Source of the DNA: Clostridium sp. Ade.TY
GTDB lineage: Bacteria; Bacillota; Clostridia; Clostridiales; Clostridiaceae
DNA: 56,604 nt
Reading direction: 5' to 3'
Assembly (NCBI RefSeq): GCF_000498355.1
Contig: NZ_AVSV01000026.1
Span: forward strand, 1 to 56,604
Positions within the stretch are counted from its first letter, which is position 1; every line of letters begins with the position of its first letter. The position numbers were made by a program, and so were the translations under genes. The notes beneath the pieces were generated by a model. It searched no databases. It was not told the DNA's origin and was given only the letters and a program-made list of their open reading frames with translations. Of the stretch, positions 1 through 9,305 are shown in pieces.

Positions 1-78
1 TTAAAGTAAAAAATGAATTAAATAAGAATAAAATGGTATAAATTATGAAGAAAAAATGTATAAAATTAAAATAATAAG

Positions 79-107
79 TAGAAAAATACAAATAAATACT
101 ATATAAT
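79..107 (+). promoter_or_regulatory. possible promoter of the flagellar operon
   Basis: A perfect -10 hexamer TATAAT lies at 102-107, about 20 bases before the c-di-GMP riboswitch. The hexamer 17 bases further upstream (TAGAAA, 79-84) is a poor -35, so the assignment rests mostly on the -10 and on its position. A start near 113 would place the whole riboswitch in the leader. The surrounding 1-120 is featureless AT-rich DNA. Confidence 0.35.
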
Positions 108-127
108 ATTAAGCATATTACAACCTA

Positions 128-205
128 ATAATTAGCAAAATTAAGGAAACTTAATGACGCAAAGCTATAGGGGCTAAGATCAAATATTAAGCCAGCCAGT
201 TGCAC
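128..205 (+). ncRNA. cyclic di-GMP class I (GEMM-I) riboswitch
   Basis: The leader carries the hallmarks of the GEMM-I aptamer. A GAAA tetraloop hairpin (ATTAAG 140-145, loop 146-149, CTTAAT 150-155) is followed by the conserved GACGCAAAGC block (156-165). A second arm (GGCT 172-175 with AGCC 190-193) presents the tetraloop receptor side, and GCAA 135-138 can close with TTGC 200-203. It sits upstream of an intrinsic terminator and flgB. In C. difficile the aptamer ahead of flgB binds c-di-GMP and causes premature termination, switching flagella off; the same layout here implies the same sign of control. Identification is strong; the ligand response is inferred. Confidence 0.92.
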
Positions 206-253
206 AAATAAAATAAGAATAATTATCTTATTTTCTTATTTTTTTGATTTTAG

Positions 254-281
254 GCTACTCGCTTTGGGAGTGGCTTTTTTT
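254..281 (+). terminator. riboswitch-controlled intrinsic terminator before flgB
   Basis: A 7-bp GC-containing stem (254-260 with 268-274, one G-U pair) with a 7-base loop is followed by seven T residues (275-281). It stands between the c-di-GMP aptamer and flgB, so it is the probable expression platform. An AT-only hairpin at 212-232 lies between aptamer and terminator and may take part in the switch. Confidence 0.85.
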
Positions 282-355
282 GTGAGCAAAAAAAGAGTAA
301 AAGTATAAAATATATTTTAATAATTATGTAGATTTAATAATATAAGGAGGAATAT

Positions 356-679
356 ATGGAGATTTACGGACTGATAAAAACAAGCTTAGATGTAGCTAAA
401 TTAAGAGGAGAAGCAATAGCAAATAATATTGTAAATGTTAACACTTCTGGCTATAAAAGAAAGTATGTTACATTTGAGGAAAGTTTAAATGATAAAAGTG
501 GGGAAAATAATATTCAAATTAAAGAAGATAAATCAACAAGTATGAGAGCTGATGGAAACAATGTAGATTTACAAAGTGAAAAGGTAGATCAAGCAGCTAA
601 CACGCTTATGTATAATAGCTTGATAAGTATTACAAACATTAAATTAGCTATGGCTAAAAGTGCAATAAGTGGAAGGTAA
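356..679 (+). CDS. flgB: flagellar basal-body rod protein FlgB
   Basis: Proximal rod subunit of the flagellar basal body, exported by the flagellar type III system. The N-terminal rod signature is clear: residues 21-33 read AIANNIVNVNTSG, followed by YK, the flg_bb_rod motif shared by rod and hook proteins. At 107 residues it is shorter than the usual 120-135. The start ATG has an AAGGAGG site just upstream. It is the first gene of the operon, and flgC begins 5 bases after its stop. The only transcriptional control visible is the upstream c-di-GMP riboswitch. Confidence 0.95.
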   Translation: MEIYGLIKTSLDVAKLRGEAIANNIVNVNTSGYKRKYVTFEESLNDKSGENNIQIKEDKSTSMRADGNNVDLQSEKVDQAANTLMYNSLISITNIKLAMAKSAISGR

Positions 680-684
680 TTTAA

Positions 685-1089
685 ATGAGTATATTTAGTG
701 GAATGAGAATAAGTGCTAGTGGATTAAGTGCTGAAAGATTAAGATTAGATGTAATATCATCAAATATTGTAAATTCAAGGACAACTAGAACTAAAAAAGG
801 TGGCGCATATGTAAGGAAGGTTGCTGTCTTTTCAGAAAATTATGATAGCAAGTTGGGGATGCTCGGTGTTAAGGCAGTTAAAATTGAAAATGATAAATCA
901 CCACTTAAAAAAAAGTATGATCCTAAACATCCTGATGCTGATAAAGATGGATATGTAGAATATCCTAATGTTGATTTATTAGTTGAAATGTCTGATTTAA
1001 TAACTGCATCTAGAGCATATGAATCTAATGTGGATTCTTTAAATGCACAAAAAAATATGATTTCTAAATCTTTAGAAATAGGAAAGTAA
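685..1089 (+). CDS. flgC: flagellar basal-body rod protein FlgC
   Basis: Second proximal rod protein, partner of FlgB, FlgF and FlgG. The N-terminus carries the rod motif ([13 protein letters not shown], about residues 27-39). The C-terminal helix has the typical FlgC sequence [20 protein letters not shown], which forms the rod coiled coil. Length 134 residues is normal. It lies 5 bases after flgB and 13 bases before fliE, a standard flgBC-fliE unit. Confidence 0.96.
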   Translation: MSIFSGMRISASGLSAERLRLDVISSNIVNSRTTRTKKGGAYVRKVAVFSENYDSKLGMLGVKAVKIENDKSPLKKKYDPKHPDADKDGYVEYPNVDLLVEMSDLITASRAYESNVDSLNAQKNMISKSLEIGK

Positions 1090-1102
1090 ATAGGGGGATA
1101 AA

Positions 1103-1405
1103 ATGAATATAAAATCAATAATGGAAACAAATTCATTAGTAAATAGTTTTAATACACAAAAAGTAACAAATGTTAAAGAAAATAATGAAAGTTTTTCTAA
1201 AGTATTAGGTGATGCAATAAATAAAGTAAATGATATTCAAGTAACGGCAGATAATAAAATTGAAGGTTTAATTAAGGGTGATAATGTTAATATGCACGAC
1301 GTTATGTTATCAATGCAAGAGGCACAAATATCAATGCAGTTACTTATAGAGTCTAGAAACAAAGTTGTTGAAGCTTATCAAGAAATAAATAGAATGCAAT
1401 TATAA
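1103..1405 (+). CDS. fliE: flagellar hook-basal body protein FliE
   Basis: Small adaptor (100 residues) that joins the MS ring to the rod and is among the first exported substrates. The C-terminal half, with DVMLSMQEAQISMQLLIESR and ending YQEINRMQL, is the family signature. The AUG is preceded by AGGGGGATAAA. It sits between flgC and fliF as in nearly all flgB operons. Confidence 0.96.
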   Translation: MNIKSIMETNSLVNSFNTQKVTNVKENNESFSKVLGDAINKVNDIQVTADNKIEGLIKGDNVNMHDVMLSMQEAQISMQLLIESRNKVVEAYQEINRMQL

Positions 1406-1430
1406 AAGTCTTTAATAAAAGGAAGATAGT

Positions 1431-2972
1431 ATGCAGAATAAATTAATAGAAAAAATAAAAAATTTTTTAAGAGATTCAGTACAAAAAATAAAAAATTTAA
1501 AATTTGGTACTAAAGTTGCCATATGTATTGGAATAATAACATTAATATTAGCCATAATCTTTACTATAAATTACAGTGTAAAAAATAAATATAAAGTATT
1601 ATTCTCAGGATTAGATTCTGTAGATGCAGCAAATGTAACTAAATCTTTAGAAGATAAAAAAGTTGATACAAAAATAGATGGAGATTCAATACTTGTACCT
1701 AAGGATCAAGTAGATAAATTAAGAATAGAATTATCTCCAAACATAACCAATGGTTCAAAGGGATTTGAATTAATGGATAACGGTTCAAATCTTTCTATGA
1801 CAGATGAAGAATTTAAAATAGAAAAGACTAGGATGATACAAGGTGAATTAGAAAAAACAATAAAGACATTTCCTAGTATAAATAATGCAAGAGTACATAT
1901 AACACAAGGAGAACAGTCAATATTTAATGGAAGTGGAAGAGATGGAAAAGCGGCTGTTTATATATCTTTAAAAGATGGTGGAACATTAGATAAAAGTCAG
2001 ATTAAATCTATAATATCATTAGTTTCAGCTAGTGGAATTAATATTCCTAAGAAAAATGTAGAAGTAATAGATCAAAATATGGATTTGCTATCAGAAGGAA
2101 TATATGATGAATCTGGAAAGGCTACGAATGAAGCAGGTTTAACAGGAACTAAAAATGCTGAAAAACAATTAAGTCAAGAATTAAAAAAGAGAGTAAAATC
2201 AATGCTTGAGCCTATATTTGGAGAAGGTAAGGTTGAAATTGGTATAAATACTACTTTAAATTCTACTACTGTAGAAAAAAACGAATTGAAATTAGATCCA
2301 AATAAAGTTGTTTCATCTTCAACAAAGAGTGAAAACTCAACAACTGATGAAAATACTAAGGGATCACCAGTAGATAACAATATGAATAATACTGCAAATG
2401 CAAAATCTAGTGATAATAAATCTAAAGAAGAATCAATTAAATATGAAATAGGAAAAAGTGAAATAAAAACATTATCTCCTCCAGGAGATGTAAAACGTAT
2501 AACTGCTTCTATTGCAATTGATGGAAATATTTCTAATGATGTAATAAGAAATGTAGAAGATATGGTAAAAACAGCTATAGGAATGGATCCTAAAAGAGGA
2601 GATAGCATCTCAGTTATAGGAATTAATTTTAATAAAGAAGGAACAAATGAACTAAATAAAGAAAAAGTGAAAAATTTAAATATAACTCCTATGAAAGTAT
2701 CTATAGCTATAGCAATAGTGTTTTTAATATTACTAGTAATAATAGCATTTATTATATTTAAGAAAAAAGGAAAGAAAATTGACTTAGAAAATAAAGAAGA
2801 AATGTCAAAGGAAACAGAGTATTTTGCTAATTTATTAAAAACTAAAGAAAGGGAAAATGAATTAGATAAAAATAAAACTGTTGAAACAAATATTGAAGAT
2901 GAAGTTAAGAAGCTAGCTGTAGATAATCCAGATGAAGTAAGTGAATTAATAAAGAGATGGTTAAATGATTAG
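1431..2972 (+). CDS. fliF: flagellar MS-ring protein FliF
   Basis: Forms the membrane MS ring on which the basal body is built. It has an N-terminal membrane helix near residues 28-47, the YscJ/FliF ring-building domains, a Ser/Thr/Asn-rich linker around 290-340, and a second membrane helix near 423-444. The cytoplasmic tail ends EVSELIKRWLND, which matches the FliG-binding peptide. Length 513 residues is normal for the family. fliG starts 12 bases downstream. Confidence 0.97.
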   Translation: MQNKLIEKIKNFLRDSVQKIKNLKFGTKVAICIGIITLILAIIFTINYSVKNKYKVLFSGLDSVDAANVTKSLEDKKVDTKIDGDSILVPKDQVDKLRIELSPNITNGSKGFELMDNGSNLSMTDEEFKIEKTRMIQGELEKTIKTFPSINNARVHITQGEQSIFNGSGRDGKAAVYISLKDGGTLDKSQIKSIISLVSASGINIPKKNVEVIDQNMDLLSEGIYDESGKATNEAGLTGTKNAEKQLSQELKKRVKSMLEPIFGEGKVEIGINTTLNSTTVEKNELKLDPNKVVSSSTKSENSTTDENTKGSPVDNNMNNTANAKSSDNKSKEESIKYEIGKSEIKTLSPPGDVKRITASIAIDGNISNDVIRNVEDMVKTAIGMDPKRGDSISVIGINFNKEGTNELNKEKVKNLNITPMKVSIAIAIVFLILLVIIAFIIFKKKGKKIDLENKEEMSKETEYFANLLKTKERENELDKNKTVETNIEDEVKKLAVDNPDEVSELIKRWLND

Positions 2973-2984
2973 GAGCGGTATTAA

Positions 2985-4037
2985 GTGTATAAAAGTGAAG
3001 AAAAAAATGAAAAAGCTTATGATTTAAAAAAAATAAGTTCAAAAAATATTAGTGGATCAAAAAAAGCTGCTGTTTTACTTATGACTTTAGGCGCTGATAT
3101 ATCCTCTAATATCCTAAAAAAATTATCAGATAAACAAATACAAAAAATAGGTGTAGAAATAGCTAATATAAATAATGTTACAGCTGAGGAAAGAAAGATA
3201 ATATTAAAAGAATTTTTAAATGAGAGGAAAAGTAATAACTTTGCAATAGAGGGTGGAATTGAGTATGCAAACTCTTTATTAAAGGGAGCATTTGATGAAA
3301 ATAAAGTTAATAAACTTATGGAAGGAATAAGATATGATGCTTACACTAAAGTTTTTATCACAGCAAGAAAAGCTGATGCAAAAACAATAAAAGCATGTAT
3401 TTTGGGTGAAAGTCCACAAACTATTGCTATAATACTTGCCTATATTCAACCAGAAAAATCTGCAGAGATATTATCTAGTTTAGATGAAAAATTACAAAGG
3501 GAAGTTGCACTTAAACTTGGAACAATTTCTAAGATATCACCTATTGTAATAAAAGCTGTAGATAATGTGTTATCTAAAAAACTTAAATCTAAAAAGACTG
3601 GTAATGTTGATGAATCAAGAGGTGTTGATAATCTTTTAAATATACTTCCTAAAGTTGATGGAAAGACAGAAAGGAATATTATTAATTATTTAGAGCATGA
3701 AAATAATATATTAGCTAATGAGATTAAAGCGAATATGTTTACTTTTGAAGATATAGTAAATCTTGATAGGATAGCAATACAAAAAGTATTAAAGAATGTA
3801 AATATAAAAGATGTAGCAATAGCTTTAAAGGATTCAGATGAGAATATATTAAATGTTATACTACAAAATCAATCTACTAGAGCAGCGGAAGAACTTAAGG
3901 AAGAAATTGAATTACTTGGAAAGGTAAAAGTTTCTCAGGTAGATGAAGCTAAGAGAAAGATTGTAAATGTAGTTAGGCAGCTTGAAAAAGATGGTGTTAT
4001 AAGTAGTAAAGAAGCGGAGGAAGAAATCCTTGTCTAG
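2985..4037 (+). CDS. fliG: flagellar motor switch protein FliG
   Basis: Rotor protein that couples the MS ring to FliM/FliN and receives torque from MotA. The N-terminal domain (KKAAVLLMTLGADISSNILK, about residues 27-46) and the C-terminal charged-helix domain with VDEAKRKIVNVVRQLEKDG are recognisable. The start is GTG with TAGGAGCGG upstream, and the N-terminus carries roughly 20 extra Lys/Ser-rich residues before the conserved domain. The 3' end overlaps fliH by 8 bases, suggesting translational coupling. Confidence 0.96.
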   Translation: MYKSEEKNEKAYDLKKISSKNISGSKKAAVLLMTLGADISSNILKKLSDKQIQKIGVEIANINNVTAEERKIILKEFLNERKSNNFAIEGGIEYANSLLKGAFDENKVNKLMEGIRYDAYTKVFITARKADAKTIKACILGESPQTIAIILAYIQPEKSAEILSSLDEKLQREVALKLGTISKISPIVIKAVDNVLSKKLKSKKTGNVDESRGVDNLLNILPKVDGKTERNIINYLEHENNILANEIKANMFTFEDIVNLDRIAIQKVLKNVNIKDVAIALKDSDENILNVILQNQSTRAAEELKEEIELLGKVKVSQVDEAKRKIVNVVRQLEKDGVISSKEAEEEILV

Positions 4038-4782
4038 ATTCACTGGTATATTAAGAAATAAAAACGTTGAAGTAAAAGGTAAGGTAATGTTAAAGGAATC
4101 CAAAGAAAGTGGCTTTTTAAGTATTGAAGAAAAACAGCTTTTGGAAAAAGAAAATATAGAGAATAAAATTATAGAAGCTAAAAGAGAATATGAAAAGATA
4201 GTTATTGAAACAAATCAGAAAAAAGAAAGCATTATTAAAGAAGCAAATGAAAAAGCTAAAGATATTGAAAAAAAAGCTTATGAAGATGGATATAATCAAG
4301 GATTAAAAAATGGTTATGAAGATGGTTATAAGGAAGCTTATGAAGAGAATATAGAAAAAGCTATTTCTGAAAGTGAAAAGATTAAAGAGGATGGATATAA
4401 TACATTACTTAAAATAAATGAAAAAATGGCTAAATATATCGAAGAAAATAAAAATGAAATATTAAATATTTCAATTAGAATTGCAGAACAAGTTCTTAAA
4501 GAAAAATTTGAAGAAAGTGATTCTATGAATAATATGATTATAAAAATAATTGAAGAATATGGACTTAAAAAAGACTTGATAATAAAAGTTAATCCTAACC
4601 ATTCAAAACAAATGGAAATAAGTATAGATAAAATAATTAATGAATCAAAGTTAAAGCAAAAAATATTTGTTATTCCAGATAGTAGTATAGAAAAAGGAAA
4701 TGCAGAGATAGATATAGGTAATGGAAAGCTAACTGTAGGTTTAGATGTAGTATTAGATAAAGTTAGAAGTGAACTACTATAG
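4030..4782 (+). CDS. fliH: flagellar assembly protein FliH
   Basis: Stator-like regulator of the export ATPase FliI that docks it to the export gate. The protein (250 residues) is a long Glu/Lys-rich coiled coil from about 35 to 130 with small repeats around GYEDGYKEAYEE, then a FliH/V-ATPase subunit E-like C-terminal domain. The start is TTG inside the end of fliG, with GGAGG at 4016-4020 as its ribosome site. The gene directly precedes fliI. Confidence 0.9.
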   Translation: MSRFTGILRNKNVEVKGKVMLKESKESGFLSIEEKQLLEKENIENKIIEAKREYEKIVIETNQKKESIIKEANEKAKDIEKKAYEDGYNQGLKNGYEDGYKEAYEENIEKAISESEKIKEDGYNTLLKINEKMAKYIEENKNEILNISIRIAEQVLKEKFEESDSMNNMIIKIIEEYGLKKDLIIKVNPNHSKQMEISIDKIINESKLKQKIFVIPDSSIEKGNAEIDIGNGKLTVGLDVVLDKVRSELL

Positions 4783-4790
4783 GAGGATAT

Positions 4791-6098
4791 ATGATATCTT
4801 TAGATTTTAATAATACACTAAGAAAAATTTCAAATATAACTCCATTTATATCAGAAGGAAAAGTAGAAAAAGTAATAGGACTTACTATTGAAGTAGTAGG
4901 ATTAAAGGCATCAGTTGGTGAGCTCTGTACCGTTTATAACGTAAGTAATATTCCAATAAGTTGTGAAGTTGTTGGATTTAAAGAGTTTCAAATAATACTT
5001 ATGCCTTTAGGAAATTTAGTTGGAATTGGACCAGGCTGTAGAGTAATAGCAAGTGGAAAGCCTTGTAGTGTTAAATGTAGTGATAAACTTTTAGGAAAAG
5101 TAATTGATCCTTTAGGAAATCCAATAGATGAAAGTAGGATATTAGGGGGAGAGTTGTGTAGTTTATTTAAAGCACCACCCGATCCTATGAAAAGAAAGCG
5201 AATTAAAAATGTTATGCCTACAGGAATAAAAGCTATTGATGGATTTATTACTTGTGGTGAAGGTCAAAGAATCGGTATATTTGCAGGAAGTGGTGTTGGA
5301 AAAAGTACAACTCTTGGAATGATAGCAAGGTCTGCTGAAGCAGAAGTTAATGTTATTGCATTAATAGGTGAAAGAGGTAGAGAGGTGCTAGATTTTATAG
5401 AAAGAGATTTAGGAGAAGAAGGAATGAAAAAATCAGTTGTAGTTTGTGCAACATCAGATAAGCCTCCTTTGGTTAGATTAAAGGGAGCATTAACAGCAAC
5501 ATCTATTGCAGAATATTTTAGGGATCAAGGTAAAAAAGTAATACTTATGATGGACTCTGTTACAAGATTTGCAATGGCGCAAAGAGAAATTGGATTAGCT
5601 ATAGGAGAACCACCAGCACAAAAGGGATATACTCCATCTGTTTTTGCTGAGTTACCAAAGTTAATGGAAAGAAGCGGATTATCAGATAAAGGTTCAATAA
5701 CAGCATTTTATACTGTATTAGTTGATGGTGATGATTTTAATGAACCTATTGCAGATGCTGTAAGAGGAATATTAGATGGACATATAGTTTTATCAAGGGA
5801 CTTAGCTCATAAAAATCATTACCCAGCAATAGATGTATCAAATAGTGTAAGTCGTCTTATGAATGATATATGTGATGAAGAACATAAAAGGATAGCATCT
5901 TATGCTAGAGATTTAATAGCTACATATAAAGAAGCAGAAGATTTAATTAATATAGGAGCATATGAACATGGGTCAAATCCTAAAATTGATAAATCTATAG
6001 AATTTATAGATGATATTAATTCATATTTAAGGCAGGGGATAAATGAGAGTAATACTTTTGATGAGAATATAAATAATTTAAAAAATATATTTAGATAA
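4791..6098 (+). CDS. fliI: flagellar export ATPase FliI
   Basis: Hexameric ATPase of the flagellar type III export apparatus, related to the F1 beta subunit. The Walker A loop is GSGVGKST at residues 166-173, the Walker B region is VILMMDSVTRFA, and the family motif GEPPAQKGYTPSVF follows. Length 435 residues is typical. It sits between fliH and fliJ, its regulators; AGGAGG lies just before the ATG. Confidence 0.98.
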   Translation: MISLDFNNTLRKISNITPFISEGKVEKVIGLTIEVVGLKASVGELCTVYNVSNIPISCEVVGFKEFQIILMPLGNLVGIGPGCRVIASGKPCSVKCSDKLLGKVIDPLGNPIDESRILGGELCSLFKAPPDPMKRKRIKNVMPTGIKAIDGFITCGEGQRIGIFAGSGVGKSTTLGMIARSAEAEVNVIALIGERGREVLDFIERDLGEEGMKKSVVVCATSDKPPLVRLKGALTATSIAEYFRDQGKKVILMMDSVTRFAMAQREIGLAIGEPPAQKGYTPSVFAELPKLMERSGLSDKGSITAFYTVLVDGDDFNEPIADAVRGILDGHIVLSRDLAHKNHYPAIDVSNSVSRLMNDICDEEHKRIASYARDLIATYKEAEDLINIGAYEHGSNPKIDKSIEFIDDINSYLRQGINESNTFDENINNLKNIFR

Positions 6099-6111
6099 GA
6101 GGTAGCTAACG

Positions 6112-6552
6112 TTGAATAATTTTAGATTTAAACTTCAAAAAGTATTAGATATAAAGATTAAGAATGAAGATGAAAGTAAAATTAAATATTCAAAATTACA
6201 AAACGAAAAAAGAGTTATAGAAAGAAAATTGGAGAATCTTAAAGCTAATTATGAAAAATATTCAGAGGATATAAAATGTGAAGATACAATTTCAAGAAAA
6301 ATAGTCTCTAATTATTTATATTCTCTATCAAGAACAATTGAAGAAACTAATGCAGAATTAAAAGATAAAAATAATTTATTAAATGAAGTTAAATTAGAGC
6401 TTTTAAATAAGCAAATAGAAAGAAAATCCTTAGAAAAAATTAAAGAAAGTAAGCATAAAGCTTTTATGAAGGAAGCGGAATATAAGGAACAAATAGCAAA
6501 TGATGAATTTGGAATGTATTCATTTTTAAGAAATAGAGCTCAAATTGTTTAG
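6112..6552 (+). CDS. fliJ: flagellar export chaperone FliJ
   Basis: Coiled-coil protein of 146 residues that resembles the ATP synthase gamma subunit and links FliI to FlhA. The sequence opens FRFKLQKVLDIKIKNEDE, a common FliJ start, and is helical and charged throughout. The initiation codon is TTG with AAGAGGTAG upstream. Assignment rests on family features plus the position immediately after fliI. Confidence 0.9.
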   Translation: MNNFRFKLQKVLDIKIKNEDESKIKYSKLQNEKRVIERKLENLKANYEKYSEDIKCEDTISRKIVSNYLYSLSRTIEETNAELKDKNNLLNEVKLELLNKQIERKSLEKIKESKHKAFMKEAEYKEQIANDEFGMYSFLRNRAQIV

Positions 6553-6562
6553 GAGTTAGATT

Positions 6563-7933
6563 ATGAAAATAGATATATTGGAAACAAAAGTTAATTATAA
6601 AAGTAATGATATTGCAAAAGATAATAAAAGCAAAAATGAATTTGTATCTGTTTTAGATGAAAAAGCTTTAGATAGTATAACCGATAAGGACATAAATAAT
6701 AGTAATAAGAATAATCATAATGATGCGGAAATAAATGATAATTTAAATGAAATATTATTTTTATTATTAAATAAACTTAACATAATAAATAACAAAAAAT
6801 TACAAAGTATTGATACTGAAAATGTTAAACAAAATTTTGATGAAGTTATAAATACAATAAAAAATAATTTAAAAAATAATTTAAATAATAATGTCAATGA
6901 TATTAATGAGATTAATAAATTAAAGAAATTATTAGAGTTAATAGATATCAAAAATAATAAAAATTTTAGTGAAATTCTAAGTAAGAATGATATTACTAAT
7001 ATAAAAAATTTAAATGGCGATTTTAAGAATGAAATAGATAATAGCTTAAGTGATTTAAAAAATTATATTTTAAATATATTTAATGAAAAAACTGATAAAT
7101 TATCAAGTGAGAATTTAGTTATTAATAGAAATATACTTAAGGTTTCTAAAGATGATATAGATATATTAAATAATATAGCTTTAGATAAAGATAAATTTAA
7201 TAAGAATAGTATTTTAAATATTAATAATGAAAATACTACTAAATCAAGTTTTACTGATTTTTCAAATAAAAATACTAATATAATGGAAAGTGGTCAACTT
7301 GGGGATAATAAGATTTCTAATGTTTTAACTATAAAAAATAATAATTTAGATAATGGCAAAGAAAAAAATTTGGACTCAAAAAATAAAGTGGATAATATTT
7401 TAGAAAATAAAAATAGTACTTTAGATAGAAGTACAGGTATATCAAATTTAAATAATTTAGGTAATGTTAATTTAAATAATTCAATTAGCGATAATGGAAA
7501 TATTGTTGTTAGAAGAGAATTTATTAAAAATGATATTGTACAAGCGATAAGTTATCTTAAAAATAGTGAGTCAGAAGAAATAAATGTAACTATGAATCCT
7601 AAAGAATTAGGAAGTATGAAAATAAGTATTATAAAAACAGAAGATAAAAGTAGTTATCTTATTAGTATAGCGAATAAAGATACTTTACTTATGATTAAAG
7701 ATAACTTAAGTGAGATAAAGTCACATCTTATTAATATGAATTTTGATAATAGAGAAGTAAATATTGAAGTTAAATTAAGTAATTTTGGGAATACATTTAA
7801 TGAAGATGGTAATGGACATTTTAATAGAAATAACAATAGGGAAGAAAAAAAAGAGAGAACTTTAATTAAAAAAAATGATAGTGAATTAGAAAATACTGTA
7901 GTAGAAGATACAAATATTAATTTATTGATATAG
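6563..7933 (+). CDS. fliK: flagellar hook-length control protein FliK
   Basis: Secreted ruler that sets hook length and flips export specificity through FlhB. The first three quarters (about 1-310) are low-complexity, extremely Asn/Lys-rich sequence, as expected for a fast-evolving disordered ruler. The C-terminal Flg_hook domain is clear around residues 320-420 (NVTMNPKELGSMKISI). Length 456 residues is normal. Position between fliJ and flgD supports the call. Confidence 0.92.
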   Translation: MKIDILETKVNYKSNDIAKDNKSKNEFVSVLDEKALDSITDKDINNSNKNNHNDAEINDNLNEILFLLLNKLNIINNKKLQSIDTENVKQNFDEVINTIKNNLKNNLNNNVNDINEINKLKKLLELIDIKNNKNFSEILSKNDITNIKNLNGDFKNEIDNSLSDLKNYILNIFNEKTDKLSSENLVINRNILKVSKDDIDILNNIALDKDKFNKNSILNINNENTTKSSFTDFSNKNTNIMESGQLGDNKISNVLTIKNNNLDNGKEKNLDSKNKVDNILENKNSTLDRSTGISNLNNLGNVNLNNSISDNGNIVVRREFIKNDIVQAISYLKNSESEEINVTMNPKELGSMKISIIKTEDKSSYLISIANKDTLLMIKDNLSEIKSHLINMNFDNREVNIEVKLSNFGNTFNEDGNGHFNRNNNREEKKERTLIKKNDSELENTVVEDTNINLLI

Positions 7934-7946
7934 AAGGAGAAAAGAT

Positions 7947-8408
7947 ATGGAAATAACTAGTGTGAGAGATGTAGGTAATAATAAGACTGAAAATGGAACA
8001 TCAATAGTTAAAAAAGGTAGAGAAGTTAATAAAGAAATATTTCTTAAAATGTTAGTTGCTCAAATGACTAATCAAGATCCATTAAATACCCAAGACCCAT
8101 CACAATATATTACTCAGTTATCACAATTTTCTGCATTAGAACAGATAATAAGTTTAAATGATTCCGTAAAAGATTTAATAAATATGAATAATGGAATTTT
8201 AGTTAATAGTTCATTACAAACAGCATCATCATTGATTGGGAAAAATGTAGAATTACATTCTTCAGATGAAAATGGAGCTACTAAGAAATTTGTAGGAGAT
8301 ATAAAAAGTGTATCTATAGAAAATAATTCAGTATTTTTAGATGTGTCTTTAGATAATACTAAAGAAATAAAAAAATTTAAGTATTCTGAATTAGTAAAGG
8401 TAAATTAA
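7947..8408 (+). CDS. flgD: flagellar hook capping protein FlgD
   Basis: Scaffold that caps the growing hook. The diagnostic segment is residues 31-58, containing FLKMLVAQMTNQDPLNTQDP followed by a FSALEQ motif. It is a short version (153 residues) consisting of the conserved N-terminal region and a small C-terminal portion without the larger Ig/tudor extension seen in enteric FlgD. AGAAGGAG precedes the ATG. Confidence 0.95.
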   Translation: MEITSVRDVGNNKTENGTSIVKKGREVNKEIFLKMLVAQMTNQDPLNTQDPSQYITQLSQFSALEQIISLNDSVKDLINMNNGILVNSSLQTASSLIGKNVELHSSDENGATKKFVGDIKSVSIENNSVFLDVSLDNTKEIKKFKYSELVKVN

Positions 8409-8443
8409 AAAATAATGTATAGGATTATAAGGGGGATATACAA

Positions 8444-9289
8444 ATGTTAAAATCAATGTATTCTGGAATAAGTGGTATGAAAGCTAATCAAACAAAGATG
8501 GATGTAGTAGGAAATAATGTTTCAAACTCAGGAACTGTTGCCTTTAAAAAATCTAGTGTTAGATTTAGTGATGCTTTAAATCAAAAAATAATATATTCAA
8601 GTTCTCCAGGGAAAAATGTTGGTGGAGTTAATCCAGGACAAGTTGGTATTGGAACTAAAGTATCAAGTATAGAAAAGTACATGACTCAAGGAGCTATTCA
8701 ACCAACAGGAAGACCTACAGATTTAGCAATAGATGGAGATGGATTTTTTGTAATTCAAATGGATAAGAAAAAAGATACTATTGTTGAAGGATATACTAGA
8801 GATGGTTCTTTTTCTTTAGATGCTAATGGTAATTTAGTAACATCTAAAGGATATAAAGTATTAAATACAAATAATGAACCTATTACAATACCAAAAGAAT
8901 ATGGAGCACAACCTGATGGAGCTAAAAAGAAGGTTGTTTCTTTTAATATTTCAACAGAAGGTAAATTAACATATCTTTTAGAAGATGGAACTAAGGTTGA
9001 AAATCTTCAAACACTTAAAGTTGCAGTCTTTCAAAATGAAGCTGGATTAGAAGCGATAAATGGGAATGTTTATAGTGAAACTGCAAACTCAGGAAAACCT
9101 TTGTATAATGCAGGGGATGCACCAGCAAAGATTGGTCTTATAAATCAAGGAGCTATAGAAATGTCTAATATTGATTTATCAGAAGAATTTACAGATATGA
9201 TAGTTGCAACAAGAGCTTTTCAAGCATCAGGTAAAGTAATAACAACAAGTGATGAGTTATTGCAGGAAATAATAAATCTTAAAAGATAA
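8444..9289 (+). CDS. flgE: flagellar hook protein FlgE
   Basis: Structural subunit of the hook. The N-terminus MLKSMYSGISGMKANQTKMD with VVGNNVSNSGTVAFK is the hook/rod signature, and the C-terminal helix (VDLSEEF-like, then TRAFQASGKVITTSDELLQEII) closes the coiled-coil core. At 281 residues it is compact, lacking most of the variable outer domain of longer FlgE proteins. It follows flgD. The small flbD gene often found after flgE is absent, since motA begins 17 bases downstream. Confidence 0.93.
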   Translation: MLKSMYSGISGMKANQTKMDVVGNNVSNSGTVAFKKSSVRFSDALNQKIIYSSSPGKNVGGVNPGQVGIGTKVSSIEKYMTQGAIQPTGRPTDLAIDGDGFFVIQMDKKKDTIVEGYTRDGSFSLDANGNLVTSKGYKVLNTNNEPITIPKEYGAQPDGAKKKVVSFNISTEGKLTYLLEDGTKVENLQTLKVAVFQNEAGLEAINGNVYSETANSGKPLYNAGDAPAKIGLINQGAIEMSNIDLSEEFTDMIVATRAFQASGKVITTSDELLQEIINLKR

Positions 9290-9305
9290 ATAAGAGGTTA
9301 AGGAA

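Noticed and set aside
290..355. An invertible flagellar switch like that of C. difficile between the riboswitch and flgB
   Set aside because: No long inverted repeats flank a segment here and the spacer is too short.
840..1136. Minus-strand open frames inside the flagellar operon (here and at 2174-2608, 9404-9733, 13763-14148 and similar)
   Set aside because: All lie opposite strong, conserved genes, have no ribosome sites, and show no family resemblance.
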